Assembly (NCBI RefSeq): GCF_000184685.1
Contig: NC_014830.1
Span: 1,922,001 to 1,986,000 of the forward strand
Reading direction: 5' to 3'
Length of the DNA: 64,000 nucleotides
DNA from: Intrasporangium calvum DSM 43043
GTDB lineage: Bacteria > Actinomycetota > Actinomycetes > Actinomycetales > Dermatophilaceae
In this document: one piece after another, positions 45,553 to 54,157 of the stretch
Position numbering within the stretch: position 1 is the stretch's first letter
Layout: every line of letters begins with the position of its first letter
Made by a program: the position numbers and the translations under genes
Notes under the pieces: model-generated
The model's input: the letters and a program-made list of their open reading frames with translations, nothing else
The model's database searches: none
What the model was told of the DNA's origin: nothing

Positions 45553-46908
45553 ATGCCGAACCCCGACGCGAAGGCCCCTTTTGCACCCGCCTCGACCGCC
45601 CTCCTGACGGCTGAGGACGAGGTCGCCCGCATCTGCGGCGAGCTGATCCGGATCGACTCGTCGAACTACGGCGACGACAGCGGACCGGGTGAACGGGCTG
45701 CCGCGGAGTACGTCATGGCTGAGCTCGCCGAGGTCGGTCTCGAGGCCGAGCTGCTCGAGAGCAGGCCCGGGCGGGCCACCGTCGTGCTCCGCGTCGAGGG
45801 TGCCGACGCATCCCGCCCCGGCCTCGCCGTCCACGGCCACCTCGACGTCGTCCCGGCCACCGCGGCGGACTGGCAGGTGGACCCCTTCGCCGCCGAGGAG
45901 CGCGACGGCTGCATCTGGGGGCGCGGCGCCGTGGACATGAAGGACATGGACGCGATGATCCTGGCCAACCTGCGCGAGCTCGCCCGCAGCGGCGCCCGCC
46001 CGGCGCGGACGACGACGTTCGTCTTCTTCGCCGACGAGGAGGCGGGCGGAGTCCACGGCAGCCACTGGCTGGTCGACCGGCACCCGCACTGGTTCGAGGG
46101 GGTCACGGAGGCGGTCAGCGAGGTCGGCGGCTACAGCGTCACCGTCCCCACCCCCGACGGCGAGCGCCGGGCCTACCTGCTCCAGACGGCCGAGAAGGGC
46201 ATCCTGTGGCTGCGCCTGCACGCCCATGGTCGCGCCGGCCACGGGTCGGTCCCCAACGACGAGAACGCCATCGTGCGCCTCGCCGCGGCCATCGGCCGGA
46301 TCGCTGCCCACGAGTGGCCCCGCGAGTACATCGCGTCCGTCAGGCAGCTCCTCGACGGGCTGAGCACGCTGACGCAGCAGCCGTATGCCGCTGGGCTCGA
46401 CCCGCTGCTGGCGACCTTGGGTGGGGCGCAGGGTTTCGTGCGCGGGACACTCCAGGACACGGCCAACGTGACGATGCTCGACGGCGGCTACAAGCACAAC
46501 GTCATCCCCCAGTCGGCGTCGGCGGCCGTCGACTGCCGCTTCCTGCCCGGGCACGAGGAGGCGCTCCTCGGCACGATCCGCGAGCTCGCCGGCGAGCACG
46601 TCGAGGTCGCGGTCGTCCACCGCGACATCGCTCTCGAGGCGCCCTGGGCGGGCAGCCTCGTCGAGTCGATGAAGCAGTCCCTGCTCCGCGCCGACCCCGG
46701 CGCGACCGTCCTGCCCTACTGCCTGTCCGGTGGCACGGACAACAAGGCCCTGGCCTCGCTCGGCATCACCGGGTACGGGTTCGCGCCGTTGCGGCTGCCG
46801 GCCGACCTCGACTTCGCGCCGATGTTCCACGGGATCGACGAACGGGTCCCGGTCGACTCGCTCCGGTTCGGGGCTCGCGTGCTGGGGGACTTCCTGCGCA
46901 CCTGCTGA
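45553..46908 (+). CDS. M20 family metallohydrolase
   Basis: A 451-residue zinc-dependent peptidase or deacylase. Metal sites are visible in VHGHLDVVPA near residue 95 and GAVDMKDM near 128, the general base in FADEEAGG near 160, and a C-terminal SGGTDNKALASLG with MFHGIDERV. Family includes dipeptidases and succinyl-diaminopimelate desuccinylase, but this is a generic member. TACCCT lies 6 bp before the ATG. A repeat copy lies inside the gene. Confidence 0.9.
   Translation: MPNPDAKAPFAPASTALLTAEDEVARICGELIRIDSSNYGDDSGPGERAAAEYVMAELAEVGLEAELLESRPGRATVVLRVEGADASRPGLAVHGHLDVVPATAADWQVDPFAAEERDGCIWGRGAVDMKDMDAMILANLRELARSGARPARTTTFVFFADEEAGGVHGSHWLVDRHPHWFEGVTEAVSEVGGYSVTVPTPDGERRAYLLQTAEKGILWLRLHAHGRAGHGSVPNDENAIVRLAAAIGRIAAHEWPREYIASVRQLLDGLSTLTQQPYAAGLDPLLATLGGAQGFVRGTLQDTANVTMLDGGYKHNVIPQSASAAVDCRFLPGHEEALLGTIRELAGEHVEVAVVHRDIALEAPWAGSLVESMKQSLLRADPGATVLPYCLSGGTDNKALASLGITGYGFAPLRLPADLDFAPMFHGIDERVPVDSLRFGARVLGDFLRTC
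46383..46392 (+). repeat. Dispersed motif copy inside M20 gene
   Basis: GTATGCCGCTGGGCTCGACCC within the coding sequence, encoding part of QPYAAGLDP. Confidence 0.6.
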
Positions 46909-46914
46909 CGGAGG

Positions 46915-47100
46915 TCAGGCGGTGCGCTGGACCCGGATGATCCGTCGCCGCAGCCAGACGCGGTGGACCCCGCCCTCGTAGCGGACCGAGCGGGTGAGCT
47001 CCCACCTCCCGTACTCCGCGTGCTCGCGGACGGCCTGGCGCCGAACGGCCTTGGGCGTGTGCCGGTCGAACGTCAGCACCTGGAACTCGTACTCGCTCAT
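46915..47100 (-). CDS. DUF5703-family small protein
   Basis: A 61-residue basic protein beginning MSEYEFQVLTFDRHTPKAVR, which matches my recollection of DUF5703. Function unknown. ATG 47100 is chosen (a CACAAT box lies 7 bp upstream); ATG 47109 is alternative. It converges on the M20 gene with a 6-base gap. Confidence 0.7.
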   Translation of the reverse strand: MSEYEFQVLTFDRHTPKAVRRQAVREHAEYGRWELTRSVRYEGGVHRVWLRRRIIRVQRTA

Positions 47101-47218
47101 CGCCGACATTGTGACACCCGAGGAGGCATCGGACGGTGCCGTTGAGGTAGCGTCGAAGGGAAGGCCCAGGGGACCGGGGGAGGCCCGCCCGCGGGCAGCT
47201 CGAGCCTTGGAGGTCACC

Positions 47219-48019
47219 ATGTTCAAGAGGTCCCGCCGCGCTGCGGCCGCCGTCATCGTCCTGCCCGTCGCGCTCCTGACCGCTTGCGGATCGAGCGGCT
47301 CGCCGACGTCCGGCACCAATGTGACCGCAGTCGTCACGACCGCCGTACCGTCAACCAGCGTCGCGGCGACACCCGCGGCCGAGGGCCACGGCGACAAGGA
47401 CTCGTTCATCGCGGCACTCAAGGCCGGCAGCAGCCAGATGAGCACGGCCCACGTCGAGATGGTCATGGAGTCCGAGGGGCAGACCCTCACCATGGCGGGC
47501 GACACGAGGATGGATGCTTCGAGCCCCGCGATGCAGATGTCGATGGACATGGGTGGGGTGATGAGCTTCGACCTGGTCCTGCTCGAGAACGTCCTCTACC
47601 TCAAGGGGGCCCCGGGCGTCGCAGCCGGCAAGTGGGCCAAGGTCGACGTCACCGGCGAGATGGCCAAGGAGTTCGGGAAGTCGCTGCAGCAGGCCGACCC
47701 GTCGCAGCTTGCCGCGTCCTACGAGAAGGCGATCACCGCGGTGAAGTTCGTCGGCCCGGAGTCGGTCGACGGGGAGACGCTCCAGAAGTACGAGGTGACC
47801 ATGGACACGAAGGAGCTCGGCGACTCGCTCCCGGACGACACCGCGTCGCTGCCCGACACCGTGACCTACGACATGTGGCTCGACGACGAGGACCGCATCC
47901 GCCAGGTCGTCTACTCGGTGTCAGGTGCCGACGTCACCATGAAGATGAGCAACTACGGTGAGCCGGTTGACATCTCAGCACCCAAGGCGGCCGACGTCGT
48001 CGACGTCCCGACCTCCTGA
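47219..48019 (+). CDS. LppX/LprG-like lipoprotein
   Basis: A 266-residue predicted lipoprotein: basic start, hydrophobic segment and lipobox LLTAC with the Cys near residue 23, then a low-complexity Ser/Thr linker. The remainder resembles the LppX/LprAFG fold that binds lipids outside the membrane, with repeated Met-rich beta strands (AMQMSMDMGGVM). GGAGGT lies 5 nt before the ATG. Role in lipid carriage is inference. Confidence 0.82.
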   Translation: MFKRSRRAAAAVIVLPVALLTACGSSGSPTSGTNVTAVVTTAVPSTSVAATPAAEGHGDKDSFIAALKAGSSQMSTAHVEMVMESEGQTLTMAGDTRMDASSPAMQMSMDMGGVMSFDLVLLENVLYLKGAPGVAAGKWAKVDVTGEMAKEFGKSLQQADPSQLAASYEKAITAVKFVGPESVDGETLQKYEVTMDTKELGDSLPDDTASLPDTVTYDMWLDDEDRIRQVVYSVSGADVTMKMSNYGEPVDISAPKAADVVDVPTS

Positions 48020-48151
48020 CCGGCGCTGCCGAGCCGCCGGTGACCGGCTCGCGAAGCTTCGTGGCGATCGCGTGCCGGCGCGCGTGCGAGGTGCGGCATT
48101 GGGTGGGGGTATTGGGTGTCATCGTGCTCCCGGGTCGACTACGGTCGACTC

Positions 48152-48643
48152 ATGACCGTTGAGCCCCGCGCTGCCCTCGAGCGTCTCATCACTGCGCTCG
48201 AACACCACTACGAGGCAGCAGGGTCGACCAAGGACCCTGACCACCCCCTCGTCGCCGCCGCGGCCCAGGATCTGGCCGAGGCCTTCGACGACTACGACGA
48301 GGCCCTGTTTGACGCCACCGAGGTGGCCACGCCGTTGGCGGTCTACGGTGACGACTTCGACGGTCACGAGGACGAGGACGAGCCGGACGGCGTCTACGCG
48401 GGACTCGACTCTGATGAGTACGACGACGAAGAGGACGACGAGGACGACGAAGAGGACGAGGACGACGACGAGGACGACGACGAGGACGACCTCGGCGACG
48501 AGGATGACGACGATCTGGATGACGACGACCTCGACGACGAGGACGATCTGGACGACGACCTCGACGATGAGGACGACGAGGACGATGACCTCGTTGACGA
48601 GGACGAGGCGGGCCGCGGCGGGGACGTGGGCCCCAGAGCCTGA
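48152..48643 (+). CDS. Extremely acidic protein
   Basis: A 163-residue protein. Residues 1-70 form a plausible helical domain (AALERLITALEHHYEAAG). Residues about 75-155 are almost only Asp and Glu with occasional Leu, encoded by GAC/GAG/GAT runs. Function unknown; similar N-domains occur in primosome-like or hypothetical actinobacterial proteins, but I make no assignment. TACGGT lies 6 bp before the ATG (48140-48145), which supports a real gene. Confidence 0.72.
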   Translation: MTVEPRAALERLITALEHHYEAAGSTKDPDHPLVAAAAQDLAEAFDDYDEALFDATEVATPLAVYGDDFDGHEDEDEPDGVYAGLDSDEYDDEEDDEDDEEDEDDDEDDDEDDLGDEDDDDLDDDDLDDEDDLDDDLDDEDDEDDDLVDEDEAGRGGDVGPRA

Positions 48644-48656
48644 ACGCCGCTTGGGC

Positions 48657-49598
48657 TCAGCCGATGGTCGACACGTCGTCGAGGGCTTCGACGATTTCCG
48701 GTGGCAGCGTGAGCTCGAGGCTGGCGAGCGCCGTCCGCAGCTGAGCGCTGGTCCTGGCGCCGACGACCGGCGCGGTCACGCCCGGGCGGTCGCGGACCCA
48801 GGCGAGGGCCACCTCGGTCGCCGTCACCCCGAGCCCTCGGGCCGCCATGACGACGGCTTCAGCCACCCGCATGCTGTGCTCGTCCAGGAACCGCTCGGCG
48901 AATGCGGGGAAGTCCGGCGAGGTGGCTCGGGAGCCGGCTGGCACGCCGGACCGGTACTTCCCGGTCAGGACACCACGGCCGAGGGGTGACCAGGCCAGGG
49001 TGCCGAAGCCGAGCGACTCCGCGGCGGGCAGGACCTCCAGCTCGGCTCCTCGCTCGATCAGCGAGTACTGGATCTCGTTGACCACCAAGGGGATTCGCGC
49101 CTGTTCGAGAAGGCTGAAAGCACGGGCCGACTGCCACCCGGAGTAGTTGGAGACGCCGACGTAGCGGGCCCGGCCCGTGCCGACGGCCCACTCCAGCGCG
49201 GACAAGGTCTCGGCGAGCGGGACCTCGTCGGACCACGTGTGGACCAGCCACAGGTCGACGTGGTCGGTCCGGAGCCGTTGGAGGGAGCTGTCGAGCTGCT
49301 GCATGAGGGCCCGACGCGAGACGTCGACCCGGCGCTCGTCGGCGATCCGGTGGATCCCGGCCTTGGTGCAGATCACGAGGTCATCGCGGGGAACGGCCTG
49401 GTCGAGAATCTCGCCGAGGCAGGTCTCGGCGTCACCGCCCCCATATCCGAAGGCGGTGTCGACGAGCTGGCAGCCCGCGTCGAGGAAGGCGCGGACGTGG
49501 TCGGTGGCCTCGTGCCGGTCGACGGAGTTGCCCCACGTCATCGTCCCCAGGGCAAGGGGCGTGACTCGAAGGCCCGAGGAGCCGACACGTCTGTGCAT
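48657..49598 (-). CDS. Aldo/keto reductase
   Basis: A 313-residue NADPH-dependent oxidoreductase barrel. The catalytic tetrad is visible: Asp and Tyr in LVDTAFGYG, Lys in VICTKAG, His in LWLVHTW. The C-terminal part has GVSNYSGWQ and LAWSPLGRGVLTGKY. Substrate unknown. TACCGT lies 8 bp before the ATG (49607-49612). Confidence 0.93.
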   Translation of the reverse strand: MHRRVGSSGLRVTPLALGTMTWGNSVDRHEATDHVRAFLDAGCQLVDTAFGYGGGDAETCLGEILDQAVPRDDLVICTKAGIHRIADERRVDVSRRALMQQLDSSLQRLRTDHVDLWLVHTWSDEVPLAETLSALEWAVGTGRARYVGVSNYSGWQSARAFSLLEQARIPLVVNEIQYSLIERGAELEVLPAAESLGFGTLAWSPLGRGVLTGKYRSGVPAGSRATSPDFPAFAERFLDEHSMRVAEAVVMAARGLGVTATEVALAWVRDRPGVTAPVVGARTSAQLRTALASLELTLPPEIVEALDDVSTIG

Positions 49599-49686
49599 GG
49601 TGCAGCACGGTAGCCGCTCACCCGGCGGTCCGCTGGCGGCACGCCGGTGGCCGACGGGCCGCCGGGCCGCCGGTTACCCTCCCTCC

Positions 49687-50751
49687 ATGCGACTGGGAGT
49701 GAACCTCGGCTACTGGGACCGACCCTCGGCGGGCCACGACATGGTCGCCATCGCCAGGGAGGCAGATCGCCTCGGCTACGACAGCCTCTGGGTCGCCGAG
49801 GCATACGGCTCCGACGCCCCCTCGATGCTCGCCTGGATCGGGGCGCTCACCGAGCGGATCCACCTGGGCTCGGCGGTGATGCAGATCCCCGCGCGGACCC
49901 CGGCCCTCACGGCGATGACGGCTGCGACGATCGACACGATGTCGCAGGGCCGGTTCCGGCTCGGGCTCGGGGTGTCCGGCCCGCAGGTCAGCGAGGGGTG
50001 GCACGGGGTGCGGTTCACCAGTCCGCTGGGGCGCACCCGCGACTACGTCGAGATCGTCCGTTCGGCGCTGGCTCGGGAGCGGCTCACCCACCCCGGCCCG
50101 CACTACGAGCTCCCCCTGCCGGACGGTCCCGGCAAGGCGCTGAAGCTGGGGTCGCGTCCCCTGCGCAGCGAGGTCCCGGTCTATCTCGCCGCCGTCGGTC
50201 CGCGCAACCTCGCGCTGACCGGGGAGATCGCCGACGGCTGGCTGGCCATCTTCCTCAGCCCGGAGCAGGCGCGCGAGGAGATCCGACTCATCGCCGAGGC
50301 GCGGCAAGCCGCCGGCAGAGGGGCGCCGGAGGACCCGATGGCCGGGTTCGACGTCGTCTCGTCCACACCGGTCATCCTCGTCGACGATGTCGCGGAGGCG
50401 GCTGGTCACCTGCGGGACTACTGCGCCCTCTACCTCGGCGGGATGGGCTCGCGAGAGCAGAACTTCTACAACCGGCTCGCCTGTCGGATGGGGTTCGAGC
50501 AGGAGGCCGCCGACGTCCAGGATCTCTACCTCGCCGGCCGGCACCGTGAGGCCGCCGCAGCCGTGCCGCTCGACTTCATCGACGAGACCGCGTTGCTCGG
50601 GTCGCCGCAGCGGGTGGCCCGGCGTCTGCAGCGTTACGAGGACGTGGGCGTGACGACCCTGGCCGTCGCGACCGGCGGCCGCCTGTCCCGCGACCAGGCC
50701 ACTGCGACGCTGGCCGCCGTGGCCCAGCTGCATCGACCGCGTCCGGACTGA
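49687..50751 (+). CDS. LLM-class F420-dependent oxidoreductase
   Basis: A 354-residue luciferase-like protein, close in layout to the Rv3520c/MSMEG F420 enzymes: MRLGVNLGYW at the start, DSLWVAEAYGSDAPSMLAWI, QGRFRLGLGVSGPQVSEGWHG and YLAAVGPRNLALTGEIADGW. F420 use is inferred from family. TACCCT lies 6 bp before the ATG (49675-49680). The open frame continues upstream through the divergent promoter and is rejected. Confidence 0.92.
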   Translation: MRLGVNLGYWDRPSAGHDMVAIAREADRLGYDSLWVAEAYGSDAPSMLAWIGALTERIHLGSAVMQIPARTPALTAMTAATIDTMSQGRFRLGLGVSGPQVSEGWHGVRFTSPLGRTRDYVEIVRSALARERLTHPGPHYELPLPDGPGKALKLGSRPLRSEVPVYLAAVGPRNLALTGEIADGWLAIFLSPEQAREEIRLIAEARQAAGRGAPEDPMAGFDVVSSTPVILVDDVAEAAGHLRDYCALYLGGMGSREQNFYNRLACRMGFEQEAADVQDLYLAGRHREAAAAVPLDFIDETALLGSPQRVARRLQRYEDVGVTTLAVATGGRLSRDQATATLAAVAQLHRPRPD

Positions 50752-50866
50752 CCTGGGGTCCGAAGATCCCCGGGAGTCCGGCTAGGCTGCACGCCTGTGC
50801 CGACGCGAGCCCCGGCTGGCCCGGATGGCGCACCGGCGTTCCCCGACCCAGAAGGTTTCGTGAATC

Positions 50867-51727
50867 GTGGCTGACCTGAGCTACCTCGACGCAGTCATCC
50901 TCGGCATCGTGGAGGGCCTGACCGAGTACCTGCCCGTCTCGTCGACGGGCCATCTGACCATCACCGAGAAGCTGCTCGGGCTCGCGGTCGACGACCCAGC
51001 GGTGACGGCCTACACCGCGGTCATCCAGCTCGGCGCCATCGCCGCCACCCTCATCTACTTCTTCACGGACATCGTCCGGTTCGCCCGGGCCTGGTTTCGT
51101 GGGCTCTCCTCGGCCGAAGGTCGGCACGACCCGGACTACGGGTTGGCGTGGGCGGTCGTCATCGGCTCCCTGCCGGTCGGGCTCGTGGGCTTCCTCGCAC
51201 GTGACCTCATCGAGGGAGCGTTGCGCAGCCTGTGGGTCGTCGCGGCCGCCCTCGTGGTGTGGAGCGTGGTCATGGTCGTGGCCGAGCGGATGCACACCAG
51301 GTTCGAGCGGCGGGGAGCCGTCCGGGGCGAGCACGCGGTCACCCCCATGGACGGGTTCGTGATCGGCCTGGTCCAGTGCTTCTCGCTCATCCCCGGGGTC
51401 TCCCGCTCCGGTGCGACGATCTCGGCCGGGCTGGCCCGGGGCATCGACCGGGTCACCGCCACCCGGCTCAGCTTCTTCCTGGCGATCCCAGCCCTCTCTG
51501 CGGCCGGCGTCTTCCAAGCGGTCCAGCAGCGGCACGACCTCGTGATCTTCGGCGTCGGCCCGATGCTGGTCGGGCTCGTCGTGGCTTTCGTCGTCGCTTA
51601 TGCCTCGATCGCCTGGCTGCTGCGGTTCGTCGCGTCGAACAGCCTGCTCCCGTTCGTCTGGTATCGGGTCGCCCTCGGCGTCCTGCTCGCCGTCGCACTC
51701 GGGGCGAGCTGGATCGGCGCGAGCTAG
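50867..51727 (+). CDS. uppP: Undecaprenyl-diphosphatase
   Basis: Membrane enzyme that recycles the undecaprenyl carrier for cell-wall synthesis and gives bacitracin tolerance. The 286-residue protein has EGLTEYLPVSSTGH near residue 17 and PGVSRSGATISAGL near 175, the two active-site motifs, and about eight hydrophobic segments. The GTG start has AGAAGG 11 nt upstream, rather far. It is tail-to-tail with corA. Confidence 0.97.
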   Translation: MADLSYLDAVILGIVEGLTEYLPVSSTGHLTITEKLLGLAVDDPAVTAYTAVIQLGAIAATLIYFFTDIVRFARAWFRGLSSAEGRHDPDYGLAWAVVIGSLPVGLVGFLARDLIEGALRSLWVVAAALVVWSVVMVVAERMHTRFERRGAVRGEHAVTPMDGFVIGLVQCFSLIPGVSRSGATISAGLARGIDRVTATRLSFFLAIPALSAAGVFQAVQQRHDLVIFGVGPMLVGLVVAFVVAYASIAWLLRFVASNSLLPFVWYRVALGVLLAVALGASWIGAS

Positions 51728-51734
51728 ACGCCGC

Positions 51735-52736
51735 TCAGAGCCACCCGGAGCGCTTGAACCTCGTCCAGAGAAAGACGCAGGCCGTCGTGGTGAGGGCGAG
51801 GACGACGAAGTAGCCGTAGTAGTACTCGGTGCCGGCGACGTTGACGCTGGCGACGAGCTCAGGCATGCCCGTGAAGTTCATGCCGTAGATGCCCGCCACC
51901 ATGGTCGGGATCGCGGCGATCGCGACCCAGGCCGAGATCTTGCGCATGTCGGAGTTCTGCTGGACGGACACGCTGGTGAGGTGGGCGGACAGGATGTCGG
52001 TCAGGAGCCGGTCGTAGGCCTCGATGTGGTCGTTGACGTGGCGCAGGTGGTCGGCGACGTCCCGGAACAGGTGGCGGACGTCGACGTGCAGCTCGCGGCC
52101 CGCACCGCGGTCCATGTAGGTCATCAGGGCGTCCGCGAGCGGCCAGCTCGCCCGTTTGAACTCGAGGACCTCGCGCTTGAGGCGGTAGATCGCGTTGGCA
52201 TCCCCGGCACCGTCGTCGGCGAGGACCTGCGCCTCGATGTCGTCGAGGTCGACGCTGAGCTCCCGGTCGACGTAGACGTAGTGGTCGACCACCGAGTCCA
52301 TCACGGCGTGGAGCACGGCCAACGGTCCGTGCTGGAGCCGGTCCGGCTCGAGCTCGAGGCGCTGGCGTACGTCACGGAGCGGGTTGCCCTCGCCGCGCCG
52401 CACCGTGACGACGAACCGGTCCCCGATGAAGAGCATCAGCTCACCGGTCTCGATGTCGCTCGTCTCGTCGATGTAGCGCAGCGTCTTGAGCACGACGAAG
52501 ACCGAGCGCTCGTACTGTTCGATCTTGGCGCGCTGGTTGCCGGTGACGGCGTCCTCCACGGCGAGCGGGTGCAGCCCCAGCTCTCGGTTGACCAGGGCGA
52601 ACTCGTCGTCCGTCGGGTCCTTGAGCCCGATCCAGAGGAAGCCCTCAGCGCCGGCCCGCAAGCGCTCCAGCTCGTCACTGAGGTCACCGCACTCGAGGCG
52701 CTCGCCCCGCCGGTAGATTGCCTGGTCCACGATCAC
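51735..52736 (-). CDS. corA: CorA-type magnesium/cobalt channel
   Basis: A 333-residue metal channel. The long helical cytoplasmic domain ends in two membrane helices with the selectivity loop YGMNFTGMPE. GTG 52736 is chosen because GGTGGAG lies 7 nt upstream and the protein then opens MIVDQAIYRRG, as in relatives; the in-frame start at 52763 would add nine residues and begins beside a repeat copy. Confidence 0.94.
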   Translation of the reverse strand: MIVDQAIYRRGERLECGDLSDELERLRAGAEGFLWIGLKDPTDDEFALVNRELGLHPLAVEDAVTGNQRAKIEQYERSVFVVLKTLRYIDETSDIETGELMLFIGDRFVVTVRRGEGNPLRDVRQRLELEPDRLQHGPLAVLHAVMDSVVDHYVYVDRELSVDLDDIEAQVLADDGAGDANAIYRLKREVLEFKRASWPLADALMTYMDRGAGRELHVDVRHLFRDVADHLRHVNDHIEAYDRLLTDILSAHLTSVSVQQNSDMRKISAWVAIAAIPTMVAGIYGMNFTGMPELVASVNVAGTEYYYGYFVVLALTTTACVFLWTRFKRSGWL

Positions 52737-52763
52737 AGCCCTACTCCACCACAGCGATGCCAC

Positions 52764-52773
52764 GTATGCCGCT
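52764..52773 (+). repeat. Dispersed motif copy between corA and phosphatase gene
   Basis: GTATGCCGCTGGGTTGCG in the short divergent gap (52737-52803), directly upstream of both genes. Confidence 0.6.
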
Positions 52774-52803
52774 GGGTTGCGACGGCGCGTCTAGGCTGGC
52801 CGG

Positions 52804-53574
52804 GTGCCCACTGTCCTCTTCGTCCGCCACGGGCGGTCGAGCGCCAACACAGCCGGCGTGCTCGCCGGCTGGGCACCCGGTGTCTTCCTCGACGCGACGG
52901 GCGAGGCCCAGGCGTCCCGTGTCGGTGCCGCGATCGCGGACGCCGGCATCGAGGTCTCCCGGCTCGTCTCGTCCCCCCTTGACCGATGCCTCCAGACCGC
53001 CGACCTCATCGCGGGAGCGCTGGGACCGCTGCCCCGGTCGGTGCACCCCGGCCTCGGGGAGTGCCGCTACGGCGCCTGGACCGGCCGGGCCATCCGCGAC
53101 CTGGTGGCCGAGCCCCTCTGGGAGGTCGTCCAGGACCGGCCCAGTGAGGTCCGCTTCCCGGCGTCGGAGGACTTCGAGGCCGAGTCGCTCGTCGAGGTGC
53201 AGGAGCGGGCCCTGGCCGCGGTTCGCGAGACCGACGCCCATGTCCTCGAGCAGCACGGACCCGATGCCGTCTGGGTCGCGGTGTCGCACGGGGACGTCAT
53301 CAAGGCCGTGCTGGCCCACGCTGCGGGCGCCCGGCTCGACGACTTCCAGCGTTTCGTCGTCGACCCCGGGTCGGTCAGCGTCGTGCACTACACGTCGCGG
53401 CGGCCGTTCCTCGTCCGGCTCAACGACGTCGGTGGTGACCTGGGGGCGCTCCGGCCCGCCACGGCGCCGGGGCGGGAGGGTGACGCGGTGCTCGGCGGCG
53501 GGGCCGGGAGCCTCGAAGTGGCCGCTGGCGCACCCGGTGATGAGAGCCCCGGCTCGCCCGGCGAGGTCGGATAG
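52804..53574 (+). CDS. Histidine phosphatase, MSMEG_4193-like
   Basis: A 256-residue phosphoglycerate-mutase-like phosphatase with LFVRHGRS near residue 7, SSPLDRCLQTA, and VSHGDVIKA carrying the second histidine. It heads a run with DUF3090, SCO1664 and mshC that is conserved in actinobacteria. TAGGCT lies 6 bp before the GTG (52792-52797). The last about 45 residues are a Gly/Ala-rich tail. Substrate unknown. Confidence 0.9.
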   Translation: MPTVLFVRHGRSSANTAGVLAGWAPGVFLDATGEAQASRVGAAIADAGIEVSRLVSSPLDRCLQTADLIAGALGPLPRSVHPGLGECRYGAWTGRAIRDLVAEPLWEVVQDRPSEVRFPASEDFEAESLVEVQERALAAVRETDAHVLEQHGPDAVWVAVSHGDVIKAVLAHAAGARLDDFQRFVVDPGSVSVVHYTSRRPFLVRLNDVGGDLGALRPATAPGREGDAVLGGGAGSLEVAAGAPGDESPGSPGEVG

Positions 53575-53577
53575 GGT
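53572..53577 (+). promoter_or_regulatory. -10 box reusing the phosphatase stop codon
   Basis: TAGGGT, of which TAG (53572-53574) is the stop of the preceding gene; it ends 7 bp before the DUF3090 ATG. Confidence 0.5.
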
Positions 53578-53584
53578 CGACGGC

Positions 53585-54157
53585 ATGACCTTCCAGGACT
53601 TCGACCCGGTGACCCGCTTCGTCGCGGGCACGGTCGGGCCTGCGGGCAACCGGACCTTCTACCTGCAGGCCACGGACGGTCGTCGGGTCGTCACGGTCGC
53701 GGTCGAGAAGCAGCAGGTCTCGATCCTCGCCGACCGGATCAACGACGTCCTCGACCAGCTCGCCCCGGCTGCCGCGATCGAGCCAGGCACGCCCGGTGGC
53801 CCGCCGGAGGACACCGAGCCGCTGGAGACCCCGTTCGAGGAGGACTGGCGCGTCCAGACCCTGTCCCTGGCGTGGGACGAGGAGCAGCAGCGCCTCGTGA
53901 TCGAGTGCCACGACCACGATCCCGACGACCTGCCCGCAGCCGACCCCGACCCGCAGGGGACGGCTCCCGAGGAGGTCGACATCTCGCCCTTCGCGCGCAA
54001 CTCCCTGCGCGTGTCGCTCGACCCGGCCCAGGCCCGAGCCTTCGCGCGCCGGAGCATGACCATCGTCCGGGCCGGTCGACCCCCCTGTCCCTTCTGCGGT
54101 GGCCCCCTGGACCCGACGGGGCACATCTGCCCGCGGGCCAATGGCTACCGCCGCTGA
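53585..54157 (+). CDS. DUF3090 family protein
   Basis: A 190-residue protein with DFDPVTRFVAGTVGPAGNRT near the start and a C-terminal CPFCGGPLDPTGHICPR zinc-finger-like segment with two CxxC-type pairs. Function unknown; it always travels with the SCO1664-type gene in my recollection. The ATG at 53585 follows the TAGGGT box. Its end overlaps the next gene by 17 bases. Confidence 0.88.
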   Translation: MTFQDFDPVTRFVAGTVGPAGNRTFYLQATDGRRVVTVAVEKQQVSILADRINDVLDQLAPAAAIEPGTPGGPPEDTEPLETPFEEDWRVQTLSLAWDEEQQRLVIECHDHDPDDLPAADPDPQGTAPEEVDISPFARNSLRVSLDPAQARAFARRSMTIVRAGRPPCPFCGGPLDPTGHICPRANGYRR

